From Tilletia caries (Eukaryota; Basidiomycota; Exobasidiomycetes; Tilletiales; Tilletiaceae), in assembly GCA_032718865.1 (NCBI GenBank), contig JALUTQ010000030.1, forward strand, positions 1-64,000: DNA of 64,000 nt. Reading direction: 5' to 3'. The first letter of the stretch is position 1. Every line of letters starts with the position of its first letter. The translations under genes and the position numbers were made by a program. Below the pieces are notes generated by a model. That model was not told the DNA's origin, ran no database searches, and saw only the letters and a list, made by a program, of their open reading frames with translations. Shown piece by piece: positions 24,984 to 37,332 of this stretch.

Positions 24984-27900
24984 TAACGGTCGCTCAAGCG
25001 CCTAATCGCCGTATCGTACTGCAGCATTCACGTTAACGGTAGAGTACTATACTCGCACCCAGGCATCTGACGAAACCCCTTAATAATCACTAGTTACTAC
25101 CCGTCGTCTTGCGCTTCTTGCACGCCGTCAAGTGCAAATCTTTGACCATCTTGACGTATACATACTCGTTGACAGTCATGAGAAGGAATTCTTTTCTGAT
25201 TTTATGAGATTCTCTTATCTCGCCCGGCGGCTTCGAAACTTGACGGGTGGCGCAGTTGGCGGCCTTGGTGGCGCAATGACATTGGCCTTTTTCTTTTCTC
25301 ATTAGTGCGAGGTCGGCCAAGATCGCGCCGATCCTGGGGTCTGGAGCCCGCGGACCCCATCTCCACGGACAATTATATTTAATCCATTGAAAAAGTGCTT
25401 TCAGGGACGGGACCGGGTGTTGGTCTCCTCCATATGCTAACCATCCATCACCTTCTCCTTAACCTCGCGCGGGACGAAGGCCCGAAATTCAGCATGCTGT
25501 GGTGAGCAAAAGACGAGGGTCAGGTGGGTCGAATGATTTAGTATCTAAGTCAGGCCCAACAAAGGATCATTGGGTGGATCGTTGAGACGGTCAGACAGGC
25601 GAGACAGTACGGACTCAACCCCACGCTTCGGCCTCGCGGCTCTGTCCCCTGCTGCCGCACGAAAGGCTGGCGGGTTGGCTATGGTCCGAAGTCACAAGGT
25701 CACGGAGGTGGCCTCGTGAACGGTCTTGCGACGACCGAAATGAGAAACTGACCGGGACAAAGGGAGAGCAGATGGAATCATGGAAGCGTGAAGAAAAGGA
25801 AGAGCTCCTCTCCTCCTCCATCTGCTCAGTCCTCAGAAGGTCGTCCGCAAGCCAAGCGTGCCTGCTAACTGCTCTTCAGTCCTCTGTTCTTCTTTTTCTC
25901 CCACCTCTCCCACCCTTTGAGTTTTGAGCACGGCTGTGACTTCTGAAACTTGTCGGGCCTCAATTTTTTAGCCAGTCTCGGGCAGTCTGTAAATCTTCCC
26001 ATCCCACCTCCCCAGCGCGTGCTGAGCCACATTTCTGATTACATATGGGACAGGGTACAGACTGACAGGCGGGCCAGACCCACAGCGTCAGGGTCTTACA
26101 GACATGTGCATCAATGATGCACGGAACTCTGTTGACGCTGCTGCTAATTACGACTTACGAGCAATCCAGTGAACGAGGTAAGCAGTAAGGAGAGTTGAGG
26201 CAAAGGATTGATTTATTATTGCCGGAGGCCGGAGGTGGCAACGACTCCAAAAAAATCGGATCATCTTACCGAACGTAGCGTCGAGATTCGAGACCAGCTG
26301 ACCATCAATGAGAGGTGTTCCTTGCGATTAAGTATGGAAACGTTCCCGCCTTTACCCCGCGGTTGGAAGAACGACATTTTTGGAGCTCAGAGCGCCGAGC
26401 GCCTCGAGCGATGATCAAACAAAGACAAGGTCTTTTACAGTAAGACCAAGTGGGACCGAGGTCGAGGCAATACGGAACACGTTTCCTTTTTTGGCGATAC
26501 ATATGATAGTCAGTGCAGTGGAGAGGAGATAGAACAACACCTTGCTATAAGGACGTGGATGACAACGTCGAGGGCAGGAGTTGCGACCGTGTGAGCACGA
26601 GCCGAAGCTGCTTTCAGACCCTCGCCTCGAAGAGGTTCTCAGTTTCCGCCGTGCGCTTCATTCGAACTCGACCCATTATTTGGACAAGGGAGAGCACACA
26701 CGCTCCCGCGCTCCCGCGCCCCCGCCTCTCCCAGCATGTCACCCTCTTGCCCTTTCGCTTCGCACTTTACCCAGAGTCAGTCACGTTGACGAGATCCGCT
26801 GTGTAAAAATAATTGATGGCCCCGAGCAAGGGAAAATGATAATAATGGCCCCGAGCAAGGGAAGACTTTTTGCGCCATGGAAAAAAAGGCCACGGTTAGT
26901 CGTTAGTCTGAGCAGTGATGCGTGATGTGCTAGCGGACAAAATATTTTGGGGCGGCGTGGCTTGGGAAAAATCGATCACTGGCCGCCAGGCGCCAGCCCG
27001 CCCGTGGCCCAGGCAGGCCGCCTGCCTGTTTGATTATTTTCCTTGTTCAGATCTTTTCTTTCCCACGCGGGCGGAGGGCGGAAGGCGGCTCGCATAACGG
27101 GCAGGGTCTTTGATCATTTTGATTGCGGACTGTGATTTATGTAATGTAGGTGGCCGCGAGAAGCGTTATGTATTGCCGCGTTTTTATCCAACACGACATC
27201 GAGAAAGCAGACAGAAGAACAGGTCAGGCGGGAGTGCACCGGCCGGGGCGAGGCAAGAGACGGACGCTTGGGAGACGGGAAAGGCGGTACATAGCAGCGT
27301 CCATGCAACGACATCGACGGGAGCGATCGCGAATGGAAGGGAAAGGGACCAATTGGAAATAGCCACGGATAAAAAAATGAGCCAAGGCAGAGGCGCAGGA
27401 GGATGGCAAAAGATGTGGTCTTTCAGCTCAGAAAATTGTCACCATAGCACCGCCCTGGCCTGGCTGAGGCTCATCGGGAGCGCCCATCTCGTCATCGGAT
27501 TACCTTTTTTCTTCCATCTTCGATCTGGTATATCTTGACTTTTTATTTTCGATCGTCTGGAGGTGTTGGTGCCGGCCGTCGGCCCTGGACCCATGCTGCC
27601 CTCCGGCCCTCGTCAGTTGTGGTTGATGGCAAACCCCAGTTCAGGAAGGTGCCATAGAGCTCGCGCACGCCGGCCCCGAGCTCTCTCAGTCGTGTGGAAA
27701 TGGGAAGCGGGCGGGCGGGCGGGCCCTCGTCCTCTTACTTTCATTCCGGCTCTATGTTCTGTGATTGCGGGACCTTGCTGAATGCAGATATATTTTTGCC
27801 ATGGTAATGCGAGACTGAGTCACTGATGCGGGATGCCGTGATTCAGAGTGGGATCAGGAAGGAAGTGGACCCCCTTTTTTGGAGTGATCTGAGATTGTTA

Positions 27901-28311
27901 TTATTCTGAGTGCGGCGTGGCTGGCTGGCTTGGCTGGCGGCCCCCCTTGGACCTTGGTTTTGCAGGCGTGGATTCGATGCTTGATTATCTGTGGTTTAAT
28001 GATGATGTGCTCCTTCCTGCCCTTCCTTCGCTCTGTTCGTGACTGGGGCGGCCCATCGGATCGTTGTCTCCCCTTCTCTCTCTCTCTCTTCGCCTTCGGT
28101 CTGCGCTTCCGCTCCGCCATCAGCAGGGACAGGTTGAGCTCCAGCGCAGAGCAGCAGCGGCAGAAGCAGCACCACCACCAGCTGACTCGCCATCACCACC
28201 ACCAACAGCACTCTGCCCCTCGGTGTCAGCAGCAAGCCAGCGCATCAGCCATCAGTGCCCACCCAGGCGCCAAGCTCGTCAGCTGTCACCCAAGCGCAAT
28301 CTACCAAGAAG
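24984..28311. other. Gene-poor region upstream of the ECL1-type gene
   Basis: About 3.3 kb in which I find no convincing gene. Open frames such as 25090-25320 (-) and 27110-27538 (+) lack recognisable domains and plausible splice context. A 19-bp direct repeat (atggccccgagcaagggaa) occurs at 26816-26834 and 26845-26863. The last few hundred bases become pyrimidine-rich and CAG/CAC-rich and probably hold the promoter and leader of the downstream gene. Confidence 0.4.
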
Positions 28312-28669
28312 GTGAGTTGCCTGCTTGCTTCCTGTTCTCTTCTGTATGTATTCTCGCCGTCGACTTCCATCAGCTGAACATCTCTCTGTCTCTCTCGCTT
28401 TGCTTTGCTCGCAGTGATCGAAGAAAGAACACTGCGCCATCAGCATCAATCTCTCTGAGCAAGGTGAGCTCACGATGCACCCTGGGCCGCATTCACAGGC
28501 TTATAATGCTCACTCACTCCCTCTCCACTTCCCTCTCCCCCATCGGGTTCATCTCTCCGGTTTGCATTCGCATTCGTTTCGTCGATATCGACCTTTTTTT
28601 GGTTTGGCGAACAAAATAAAAGTCACCACGTTCTTCTCGACCCTTAACACCTTTTTTTCTCAACATCAG
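28312..28669 (+). other. Probable 5'-UTR introns of the ECL1-type gene
   Basis: Two good intron candidates precede the start codon: 28312-28414 (gtgagttgcc to gctcgcag, 103 nt) and 28464-28669 (gtgagctcac to caacatcag, with a cccttaacac branch-like site, 206 nt). They would leave a short non-coding exon (28415-28463) and a leader exon from 28670 to 28812. A long spliced leader suggests control at the mRNA level. The assignment rests on splice signals only. Confidence 0.45.
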
Positions 28670-28812
28670 CATCAGCAACTCCCCAGCTCAGCCAGCTTGG
28701 GATTCTTCGGCCTTTCACCAGCAGCGGGAACGAGCAATCCTTCGCTGCGACCACCAGCACAAGTCGCCAACAACATCGACTTCGGTCCATCCTCTTACTT
28801 GTGCAACACACG

Positions 28813-30888
28813 ATGGCTGGCATCTACCGAAGATCAACCCTCTCCGCCGCTCCCATGCAAAACATCGGTCTAGCGCCAACTGGAGCCGGCAGGGAATCAA
28901 ACGGAGCACCGACGTCGTCCTCCAGCAGCAGCCCCACCACCCGCAGCAAGCATGCCGCAGCATCGGCACCCTCCACACGCCCGGCCTCCTCGTCCTCGTC
29001 CTCCCCCATCATCTCCGCGTCCAATGCTCGCCGCTCCTCCCGCTCACGAACAAACCAACGGGAACAGCGCGATCTCGCCGGACGCTGGCTTGCCGATGAC
29101 TTCTGCTCCCACTGCGGCGGCCCCGCACAGGAATCTCGCCTCTACTGCTCAGAAGAGTGTCTTCGCAAAGACACAGAGGTCACTCACAGACGAGAGTCCG
29201 ATCAACTCGCCCAGGCCATGGCAGAAGTACGCTTCGTACAGACCACAGACGCCTTCCAAGCCATGGCCGACGTCGACATCGCCGATGATCACTTCGACTT
29301 CGCTCAGCAGCAGCAACAACAGCAGCAACAGCGCAAAGTCCAGCGCCAGAAGCACAGGCACTCTCTTCCCATGCCTTATGCTCAGCCTCTTAACGCAGCA
29401 TCCCATCTCCAATCCTCTCCTACCGAATCTCTCCCGCCTCTGTCTTCCATCAGCCAGGCCGCTCGCAGCGACATGATCCGCGCTCTCTTACGGGACGAGT
29501 TCAAGCACCTCGACGACGCCGAAGCCACGAACCTCCTCCGCAAACTCGGCGCCATCCCATACATTCCCCGCCCACCAGCCTCCGACGCTAGCTCGTCATC
29601 CCTCGCAAGCCTGCCTCCACCAGGTACGCATCACCGCTTGAGCACTCCTAACTTCCCACCCACGAGGGCCCACGACTCCAGGGCCCCGCCTTCTTACCGC
29701 TCTTCGTCGACCTCCTCTATTTCCTCAGGCCAACAGCGCAACAACAGCAGCAGTGGCATCTTTGCCCACCCGCACCGCAGCCGTTCGCGCTCCAGCACCA
29801 TGTCAGAAACGACATCGACCTCCGATGACGCATACACCACCGGTCCAGGCACCCCTTCGCCTGCCATCAAGGCTGACAGCTCCCATGGCTACCCGGACGT
29901 GATTCACGAGGGCGACTCGGAACCGAGCTTGCTCTCCCTCCCACCGTCGATCAGCTCCCCCTCGGCCGTCTTGCTCCCTAGCAAATCGCCAGCCAAGAGC
30001 GTTAACGGGGCCGGGCCGATGCATCTCCGTCAGCAGGCACAGGCGCAGAAAGATTTCGAGCAGCGCACTGCCCACTTCATGGCCCTCTCAGCTGCCCTCT
30101 CAGCGAACAGTGGCGCAAATCACCTCTCCTCGACGTACACTGCGCACCATCGGTCACCCGTCATGCATCCGACACAGTACCAGCAAGCGACGGCAGCAGC
30201 GGCAGCAGCGGCAGCAGCGGCAGCAGCGGCAGCAGCAGCGCACAGTCGCAATGGAAGTCGGAGCCAGCCGGGCACGCCCTGGCGCAACTCGGTGGCATTG
30301 CCCGCCGATCCGATGCGTCGCTCGCCCGCTCTGATGCCCGTCCTGTCCCCCGCGGCCCCGCCTTTGCGCTTCGCACGCCGGCCGAGCAGCACGGCGATGC
30401 CCCGCTCCGCAGTCTCGGCTGCGATCGCAGCGGCTGGAATCACATCGGCCGCTCCGCCTCACAGCAACGGCAGCGGGTACCCGCTCCTGCTGCACCACAT
30501 GGATTCTTCGAGCCATGGGCCGCACCCGCACCACCATTCGATCTCGGCGCTCTCGAGTCCTGTGCTGACTCCTACTTCGGGCGGCACGGCTTCGACGACG
30601 CCGACGGCGAGTGTGGGGCATGTGTCTGGGTTGACGAGTAGCAGTATGCCCCATGCGCTCTCGTTCTTCCGTCCGCAGCAGCGTGGGACGACGAGTCCGG
30701 CTGTGGGACCGACGACGACGACGAGGGTCGGCGGGCAGTTGTCCTCGCAGCAGCAGCAGCAGAATCCCGGTACGGCTGCGCCGACGATGGTGCGGAGACC
30801 GACTCGGGAACGGGTTGGGTTTATGACGCCTGTGTTGCCGCCTACGACGGGGCTGACTCTGCCTGGTGGGATGTATGCGAAGTGGCCG

Positions 30889-30920
<32 letters not shown>

Positions 30921-32275
30921 CACGGGTGTCGCTCCTACTGCTACTTCTTCAACGAAGGAATCGGCGACTGCGCCTACTCGGCCGGTGACTCGGTCCCGGT
31001 CGCACACCACCACGGCCTCGACTACGGTCTCGATCCCTGCTTTTGCTGCGGCGTCGTCGGACTCGGCGAGCGACTTTGCGAGGTCGACTTCGGAGGAGGA
31101 GAGTGAGGAGTTGGAGGATGTGCCGAGTGATTTGGAGTTGGAGTGTCAGCGCGGGTGTCGGTGCCACCAGCAGCCGCATCAGCACCATGAGGTTGAAGTG
31201 CGAGGTCGGGTACGTCAGAGGAAACTGAATTCCAGAGTCTACCTTCAGAAATGGAATGTGAATTCGCTGACAGGTGGTATTCTTTCTACAGTCACAGGTG
31301 TCCATCGCTTCCACAGCTCTTGGCTCCGGCTCTGGCACAGCTGGGTCCCGATGCAGTCCCGCCACCGCCCGGTCCTCCGTGACGGCCATCCCCACAGGGA
31401 CGGGCCGGCCTGCTGCTACGTCGGACCAAGCTCGGGGTCGGTCGAGGGCCCAGGGCGATCGTTCGAGTTCGCGCAGGGGACGGAGTCCGCCTCGGGGCGC
31501 GGCGAGGACGGAGACGAGTCTGACTCGGTTGTCTTCTGCTGCTGAGTCGGCGACGATGAGGACGGGCCGGGCTGCGTCTGTTGCTGCTGTGCAGGATGAT
31601 TCGGCTCCGAAACGAGTGTCGCCTGTGAATGATCGTCGGGGGCGTTCACCTACGGTCCCGTTGCTTGTCGCGGCTGCTGCATTGTCGACGTCGTCTGCGT
31701 GCTCGCCGAAGTTGTCGCCTTGCACAGCTGCGCCGCAGGTGCTGCATCCGCACCTTGCGCTGTTTGGAGCTGCGCCCGTGCATGGTGATGATGATGGTGG
31801 GCAGTTGATGAAACGTGGGGGGAGGGAAGAGGAGGAGACGTTGTCGAGCTGGGAACGGGCGTCGCCGCTTGCGAAGTTGGCTCGGTGGCAGGATGAGGCT
31901 CGACGGGGCGGTCGTGGGCGTGGTGGCGTGGCAGCGGAAGAAGACAACGACAACCACGAGAGGGAGGAGGAGATGGAGGAGGATATGGCAGGGGAAGAGG
32001 ATCGTCAGCAAGCGCGCGGACGGGGACGGGCTGCGGGTCGGAATGGGAGTTCGAGCCGGAGTCGTGGCCGTCGGGAGCGGGTGGGCGCGGAGGTCGTTGT
32101 ACAGCCGATGAGCCGTGCGGTGCGGAGCGACGATGGTGCGTCGAGGGTGTCTGCGAAGGCGGCAAAGGTCTTGGCACCGGTCTCGGCACCTGTACAGGCT
32201 ACGCGATCACCGGCGCGGGCACGTCTTGATCCTGGGTTCGACGACGTGGATCTGGAGATTGAACTGGAGTGCTAG
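28813..32275 (+). CDS. Large ECL1/2/3-type zinc-binding protein
   Basis: Exons 28813-31209 and 31292-32275 (intron 82 nt, gtacgtcag to ctacag) encode 1126 residues. The only recognisable domain is near the N terminus: Cys98-x2-Cys101-x10-Cys112-x3-Cys116 in FCSHCGG...LYCSEEC, the signature of the ECL1/2/3 family, whose yeast members extend chronological lifespan and respond to sulfur or metal starvation. The rest is low complexity: Ser/Pro-rich linkers, a Gln run near 168-175, an alanine tract near 462-480 encoded by a ggcagcagc repeat, and a threonine run near 694-703. The C terminus is Arg/Ser-rich and acidic, ending in IELEC. Described family members are far shorter, so most of this protein is an added disordered scaffold. 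A probable nuclear regulator; the function is inferred from the finger alone. Start is the first true ATG. Confidence 0.75.
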
Positions 32276-33826
32276 AGGCATCTCTTTTCTCTCTCCGTCA
32301 TTTGCAGGATGTGCGTGCTCTGGGAGCGCGTGCTGGAGGTGTCCGGTCCGCCCGACGCGAGCGAAGGACGGCAGGAGCGGCGCGAACAACGACAACGGGA
32401 CGACGACGTTTTGGCCTTGGTGCCCACATACTCCGTCACGCCGAACGATTCACCCCGCCACCCGCATCCGCATCCGCACCCGCACCCTATCTTCTCCCTC
32501 AAAAGTCACAATCATTCACGAAAATCTGACGCAAGGCACACAGCACACAAAAGACATCTCGGCGCGCAACAATGGACATTTCAACTCAATTTCTTCTCTC
32601 ACCGCTTTTCACCCAGTCAACCAAACTCTGCAAACTTCTTTTCCTCTTCCCCTCCCCCCTTCTCCTGTCTTTCCCCTGACTTCGGTACCACCCCAACCAC
32701 CTCTCCTACTTCGACCGAGAACGACAAGGTCGTCTCGTCTTCAAAAGCGGCTCGACAATCAGCAAACGCAAGTAGCCGCAGCGCACCGATAGGGAACCAT
32801 ATACTCCAGAACCTGTCCTGCTGCCCCTCTTCATCGGTTCACTTCGCCGCCCTTCCGCCAGGCTTTCGAACCCCCAAAATTGCAACTCGCGCGGCTCTCT
32901 CCGCCTCCCACCACCCACCACACACCACACACCGCTCTAACCCAAGACCAACCTCTGCTCGTCCCCCCTTAACCTGTCTTTGAAAATCTTCTTCTTCTTC
33001 CACATACCAAAAGCAATAAGCAACTCCCCCCAATCCCAAAACGCAATGAATTGAATGGCACAATCCCAATCAGTCATCACTTCACACTTGGCCCAGCTTT
33101 CCGTCGTTCACGTTGCTGAGGGAGAGTTTAGAGCAGTTTGCATATTGCTTCGAGCGAATTAATTAATTTTGCGGGCAAAACGCGAGGAGACACAAAAAGT
33201 CTGTGAGGGTCTCAAACTCTCAAGTACCATGACCGGCAGCAGCCAGCACTCACCACGTCGAAGGCACAGATTCACATCATACCTCAGGCATCAGTGGCTG
33301 CACTCTGTCGTCGTGCCGGTCGGGCACGGGCGAGGTCTTGCTGTGGGCTTGGCTCCGCGAGGTGAGAGGTCCTGTCGCGCAGGATTTGTGGGCGAGGCCA
33401 TCGTGAAAGTGGTCCAAGAGACGCTGTGAGACTCTGAAGTCACGATAATAACCATGAAACTCAGGTTGGCGGGCGTAAAATATATATTTCCGATTCCGAA
33501 GCAATATGCAAACTGCTCTATACCCAGCGGAAACGTGGGATGTGCTCTTAACCTGACCGTGCGTGGCTGAGCCGGTTTGGCTTGGCGTGTGTTGTGAAGC
33601 CACGTGGGAGCGAGTGCGGCGGGTGGGAAGCGCGCAGACGGAGACACGTGGCGAGATGAGAGAGTGGGTGCGGCTGCGGCTGCGGCTGCGGAGGTCCGAG
33701 GCCCGCTGCGGATATGGACGGGGCTGGGCCGAATCCAAAAAGATACATACAGTACAGACATAACGCGAGTGACAGCGACGGCAGCGAAGGCGATAGCGAC
33801 ACTCGACTCGACTCTCTCAAGTCTCA
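32276..33826. other. Intergenic region between the ECL1-type and kinase genes
   Basis: About 1.55 kb. The first part is probably 3' UTR and includes an intron-like acceptor (gtcatttgcag, about 32297-32308). The middle is C-rich with short CA repeats; the last 600 bp are the presumed kinase promoter, with a GCGGCT-type hexamer run near 33668-33690. No gene seen. Confidence 0.45.
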
Positions 33827-36357
33827 ATGAGCTCGCCCGCAGCATCAAGCATGGCAGCAGTGTCCACCATGTCGGCATCGGCCACCGCACCGGCATCGCC
33901 CGCCTCCGCCTCCGCCTCCGCCTCCGCATCGTCCGTGTCAGCAGTCTCCTCGCCGTTGTCGGTGTCCGGGTCGACGTCGGCGTCCGGCCTGGGCGGGATG
34001 GGGATGGGGATGGGGATGGGCGGCCTCGGGTTCGGCGGGGGGATCAGTGGGAGCAGCAGCAACGGGAGCAGCAGCAGCAGACACCGCATCTTCCAGCACC
34101 TCAACGCCATCGAGGCCATCCCCTCGCCCGTCCTCGCGCCAACGCCCACGCCCACGCCACAGCCGCCGCGACACGCAGCATCGGCATCGGCAGCGACGGC
34201 CTCCAACTCCGTCCTCGCACCGCCCCCCACGGCAGCAACGCTTGCCTCCCTCGAGGGGCCGTTGCTCGCCGAGGATGTGGGCGCCGGTGTTTATGGCGGG
34301 TACACCGTCCAGCGCACACTCGGCATCGGCGCATTCAGTCGCGTCGTCCTCGCCGTCCCGCCCGCACTCCATACTCTCGCCGGATCTCCACGCGCAGCAG
34401 CCGCTCACAACAACACCGCCATCGCCAGCACCGGCAGCGGCAGCGACGATGGTAGCACCGCGCTCACACCGCGTCTCCAACCCGCCATCACGCTACAGTC
34501 GCCGCTGTCGCCTCCTCACAATGCCACGAGCTTCACTACTGCATTACAGAGCCATCTCAGAATACGAACGGCTTCGCCTCCTTCCTCCGCCGTCGAGGGT
34601 CTGCCTGCTCAGAGCTCACCTCATCCTCACATTCCTGCCGCCGTCTCCTCAGGATCGGGCCCCTCCTCGAACCCCAGGCGACTCTCCGTCCAGACTCAGC
34701 TTCTCGACAGGCCACAGCTGAGCGTGATCACTGGCACCCAGAGCAGTGGTAGTGGCAGTGGCAGTAGCAGTACCGGCAGTAGCGACACTACCACTCGCGC
34801 ATCGCACCATGTGTATGCACTCAAGATGCTCGAGCGCGAACCATGTCGGACCAACCAGCGCATGAAGGTCAGCTGGGTACGCGAGGTAGAAGTCCTCAAG
34901 GTGAGTTTTTTCTCCGTACAACGGTCGGACACCAGCGCTAATGAAATGAGACGAGCTTTTTTTTTCTTTTTGGCGCAGCACATCTCCCACCCGTCCCTCA
35001 TCCATCTCGTCCGCTCCTTCTGCACCCGGACCTACAACATCCTCGTCCTCGAGGCCGTCTCCGGCGGGGAGCTCTTCGATCTCGTCGCGCAGCATCATGC
35101 AGACATCATTGCTCCGCGCGAATGGCTCGTGCGCAGGTTGGTCGGCGAACTTGCTAATGCTGTTGGTTGGATGCATCGGGTGAACCTCGTGCATCGGGAT
35201 ATCAAACTGGAGAGTGAGTTTTTCTCTTTTTCGGGTGCCCTGAGTCTTGCTCAGAGTGGGAGATATACTCACATTCTTTGATGTTGCGCAAAGACATCCT
35301 CCTCACCAAGGATCTCCGATCATGTCAAAATCTTACTCCGTCCTCCCTCCCTCCCTACTCCTCCACCTCCACCAACAACCAACCGCAACCCCTGCTCAAA
35401 CTGACCGACTTCGGCCTCAGTCGCTTCATCGACCCAGCCACACCGCACCTCGAGACCCGCTGCGGATCAGAAGAGTACGCCGCGCCAGAACTCATCATGG
35501 GTCGTCGGTATGACGGACGCAAGACGGACGCCTGGGCCTTGGGCGTCGTCGCGTATGCGCTCCTGACGGGCTCCTTGCCCTTCCTAGAGGACCTGCCGGG
35601 GAGCGGGTGTAGTGACAGTACAGATGCGGCGGCGGGGAGTGGGTCTGGAACTGGGGCTGGGATAGGAGGACGGGAAGTAAGCGCGTCGGTACGCGAGACG
35701 GCGGCAGGGGCTGGGACCGCCGCTGTTCTTCGCGATCCACGCGCCAGGAAGGCACATCTTCTTCGGATTGCCAAGGGTGATTTGCGATGGCCTCTACCAC
35801 GAAATGTGGATGCACGAGATGACTTTGGTCTCGTTGGTCGGGCCGACGATCAGAGCGACGAGTCTGAGGCTGGGACTCAGTCGACGGTCCGCTCCTCGCC
35901 GAGCTCCTCTCTGACGGCACGGAATCGACTGGTCACCCCTGCTGCGCAGACGTTCGTGGCTAGACTGCTGCGGAGAGACGCGGCGAAACGGTCGAATGTG
36001 TGGGATGTCTGGGACGAGCCCTGGATGGTCGAAGGCTCCTTCGCGGGCGCCGGTGGTCCGCTTGCTGCAGGGCCGGAGTCGGACTCTTCCTCCTTGACGA
36101 TATCCACCGCCTCGATGAACAGCAACGGTGCCTCGCTGTCGTTGAACGGGGCGGTCATGCCGCTGGAGGTCGGCAACAGCAACAGCGACGACGGAGGCAG
36201 CGATGTCCGATCTTTCCAACGAGTCGACGAGGGGAGTGCGCAGGGCGCGCTCTTTGAGGTTCCGCTTGATCCAAGGGTCGGGCGTGGGCGGGTGTGGGTC
36301 GATCGGTGGACGACGTTGCGGACGGAGCCTTTGAGTGCTGTTGCGAGGGATGACTGA
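33827..36357 (+). CDS. Serine/threonine protein kinase with split N-lobe
   Basis: Exons 33827-34900, 34979-35213 and 35294-36357 encode 790 residues. Kinase landmarks in order: glycine loop LGIGAFSRV (165-173), ATP-anchoring Lys333 (YALKML), helix-C Glu353, catalytic loop HRDIKLEN (430-437), DFG (475-477), CGSEEYAAPE (493-502) and the DAWALGVVAYALLTG segment. All catalytic residues are present, so it should be active. The catalytic-loop Asn437 is created by splicing across intron 2 (A|AC). Two oddities are an Ala/Ser/Gly-rich 150-residue N-terminal tail and a 150-residue Ser-rich insertion between the glycine loop and Lys333. An acidic, Gly-rich insertion follows LTGSLPF. The activation segment resembles CAMK/SNF1-like kinases, but I cannot name the orthologue. 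Intron 1 is a multiple of 3 and open, so retention would add 26 residues. Confidence 0.85.
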
Positions 36358-37332
36358 AAAATCCCGGCCCCCGCGGTTGGTGCCCTTCAAGGTTGACCTT
36401 GCCTTCGATCCCGCCCCTGGCTCAGTTACACCACCACCTATCGCGAAGACAGCCTCCTGATCGCCTGATCTCTCACGGAATTCTCCCCTTTTTTTAATCT
36501 CTCTCTCGCGCTCACTCCGCCGCATCGCAGGCCGCTCTCGACGCACGGACATTTCCAGCCAGCCTCCTTCTCTCTGTCTCTTTGCTCGTCCTTTCTCGGG
36601 TCCTCCTCGTTTGCTTCTACTTGTTCTTTGCCCGCCCGCCCGCCCGTCCGCCCCGCTCCGCCCTCCTCCCATCCCCTCAACGTATTTTTTGCCCCCTTGC
36701 CCTTGTTTGCCGCCCCCGCCGCTCGCTATCGTATTTCCCGTCTCTCTTTTGAAATCTCTTATTGGCGTGGCCCCCTTGCCTGTTCCTTGCAGACATGGGC
36801 TGGCAACGGGGCCCTGTATTCTACTCATACATCCTTCCGGACCTTGGCCTGAGTGTTCGTCTTGCCGACTCCCGACTCCCGAGGAGGGTGGGGTGCTTTT
36901 GCGCACCGTGCATGGCATGCAGAGTGCAGATCCGTACAGGCGAGTCGTGCAGCATGCATCCAGGAAGACGGAAGACCATGACCAAGGTTTCGAGTCGTGC
37001 ATGTGCATCAAGCTGCGGCGCTGCGGGACGAAGCGATGGCGCGGGACTGCGGGTGCATGGGAAGGGCTAGGCGCTGCGCACTGACTCCCTGCCTTGTCCT
37101 TCGTCCTTCCCACCATCATCAGCGATCATCGTACCAGGAGGATTTGCGGGTTGCTCACCATCTTTCCTTCTTGACCCCCAGCTCTCGGCTGCTTGACATC
37201 GTCGCGACTGACCTCCTCACAGTCCTCCCTATCTTTTCTGATCTTTCCCTCATCTTTGCTCCAACTCTTCCCACCCTTCTCCCTTGCACTCTCTGCCCCC
37301 TCGCTACCTTTTAGGTCCCACGAGAAGCCGAC
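36358..37332. promoter_or_regulatory. Presumed promoter region of the first NTase-like gene
   Basis: 975 bp between the kinase stop and the next ATG. It contains long pyrimidine-rich tracts (about 36480-36760 and 37150-37320), typical of fungal promoters just upstream of transcription starts. No TATA box is obvious and no other gene is visible. Confidence 0.4.

Noticed and set aside
25090..25320. 76-codon minus-strand frame with several Cys and Lys residues
   Set aside because: No known motif, no splice context, and isolated in gene-poor DNA; left unannotated as a gene.
30181..30240. ggcagcagc array considered as a CRISPR or satellite
   Set aside because: It is an in-frame alanine-coding repeat inside the ECL1-type gene, with no spacers.
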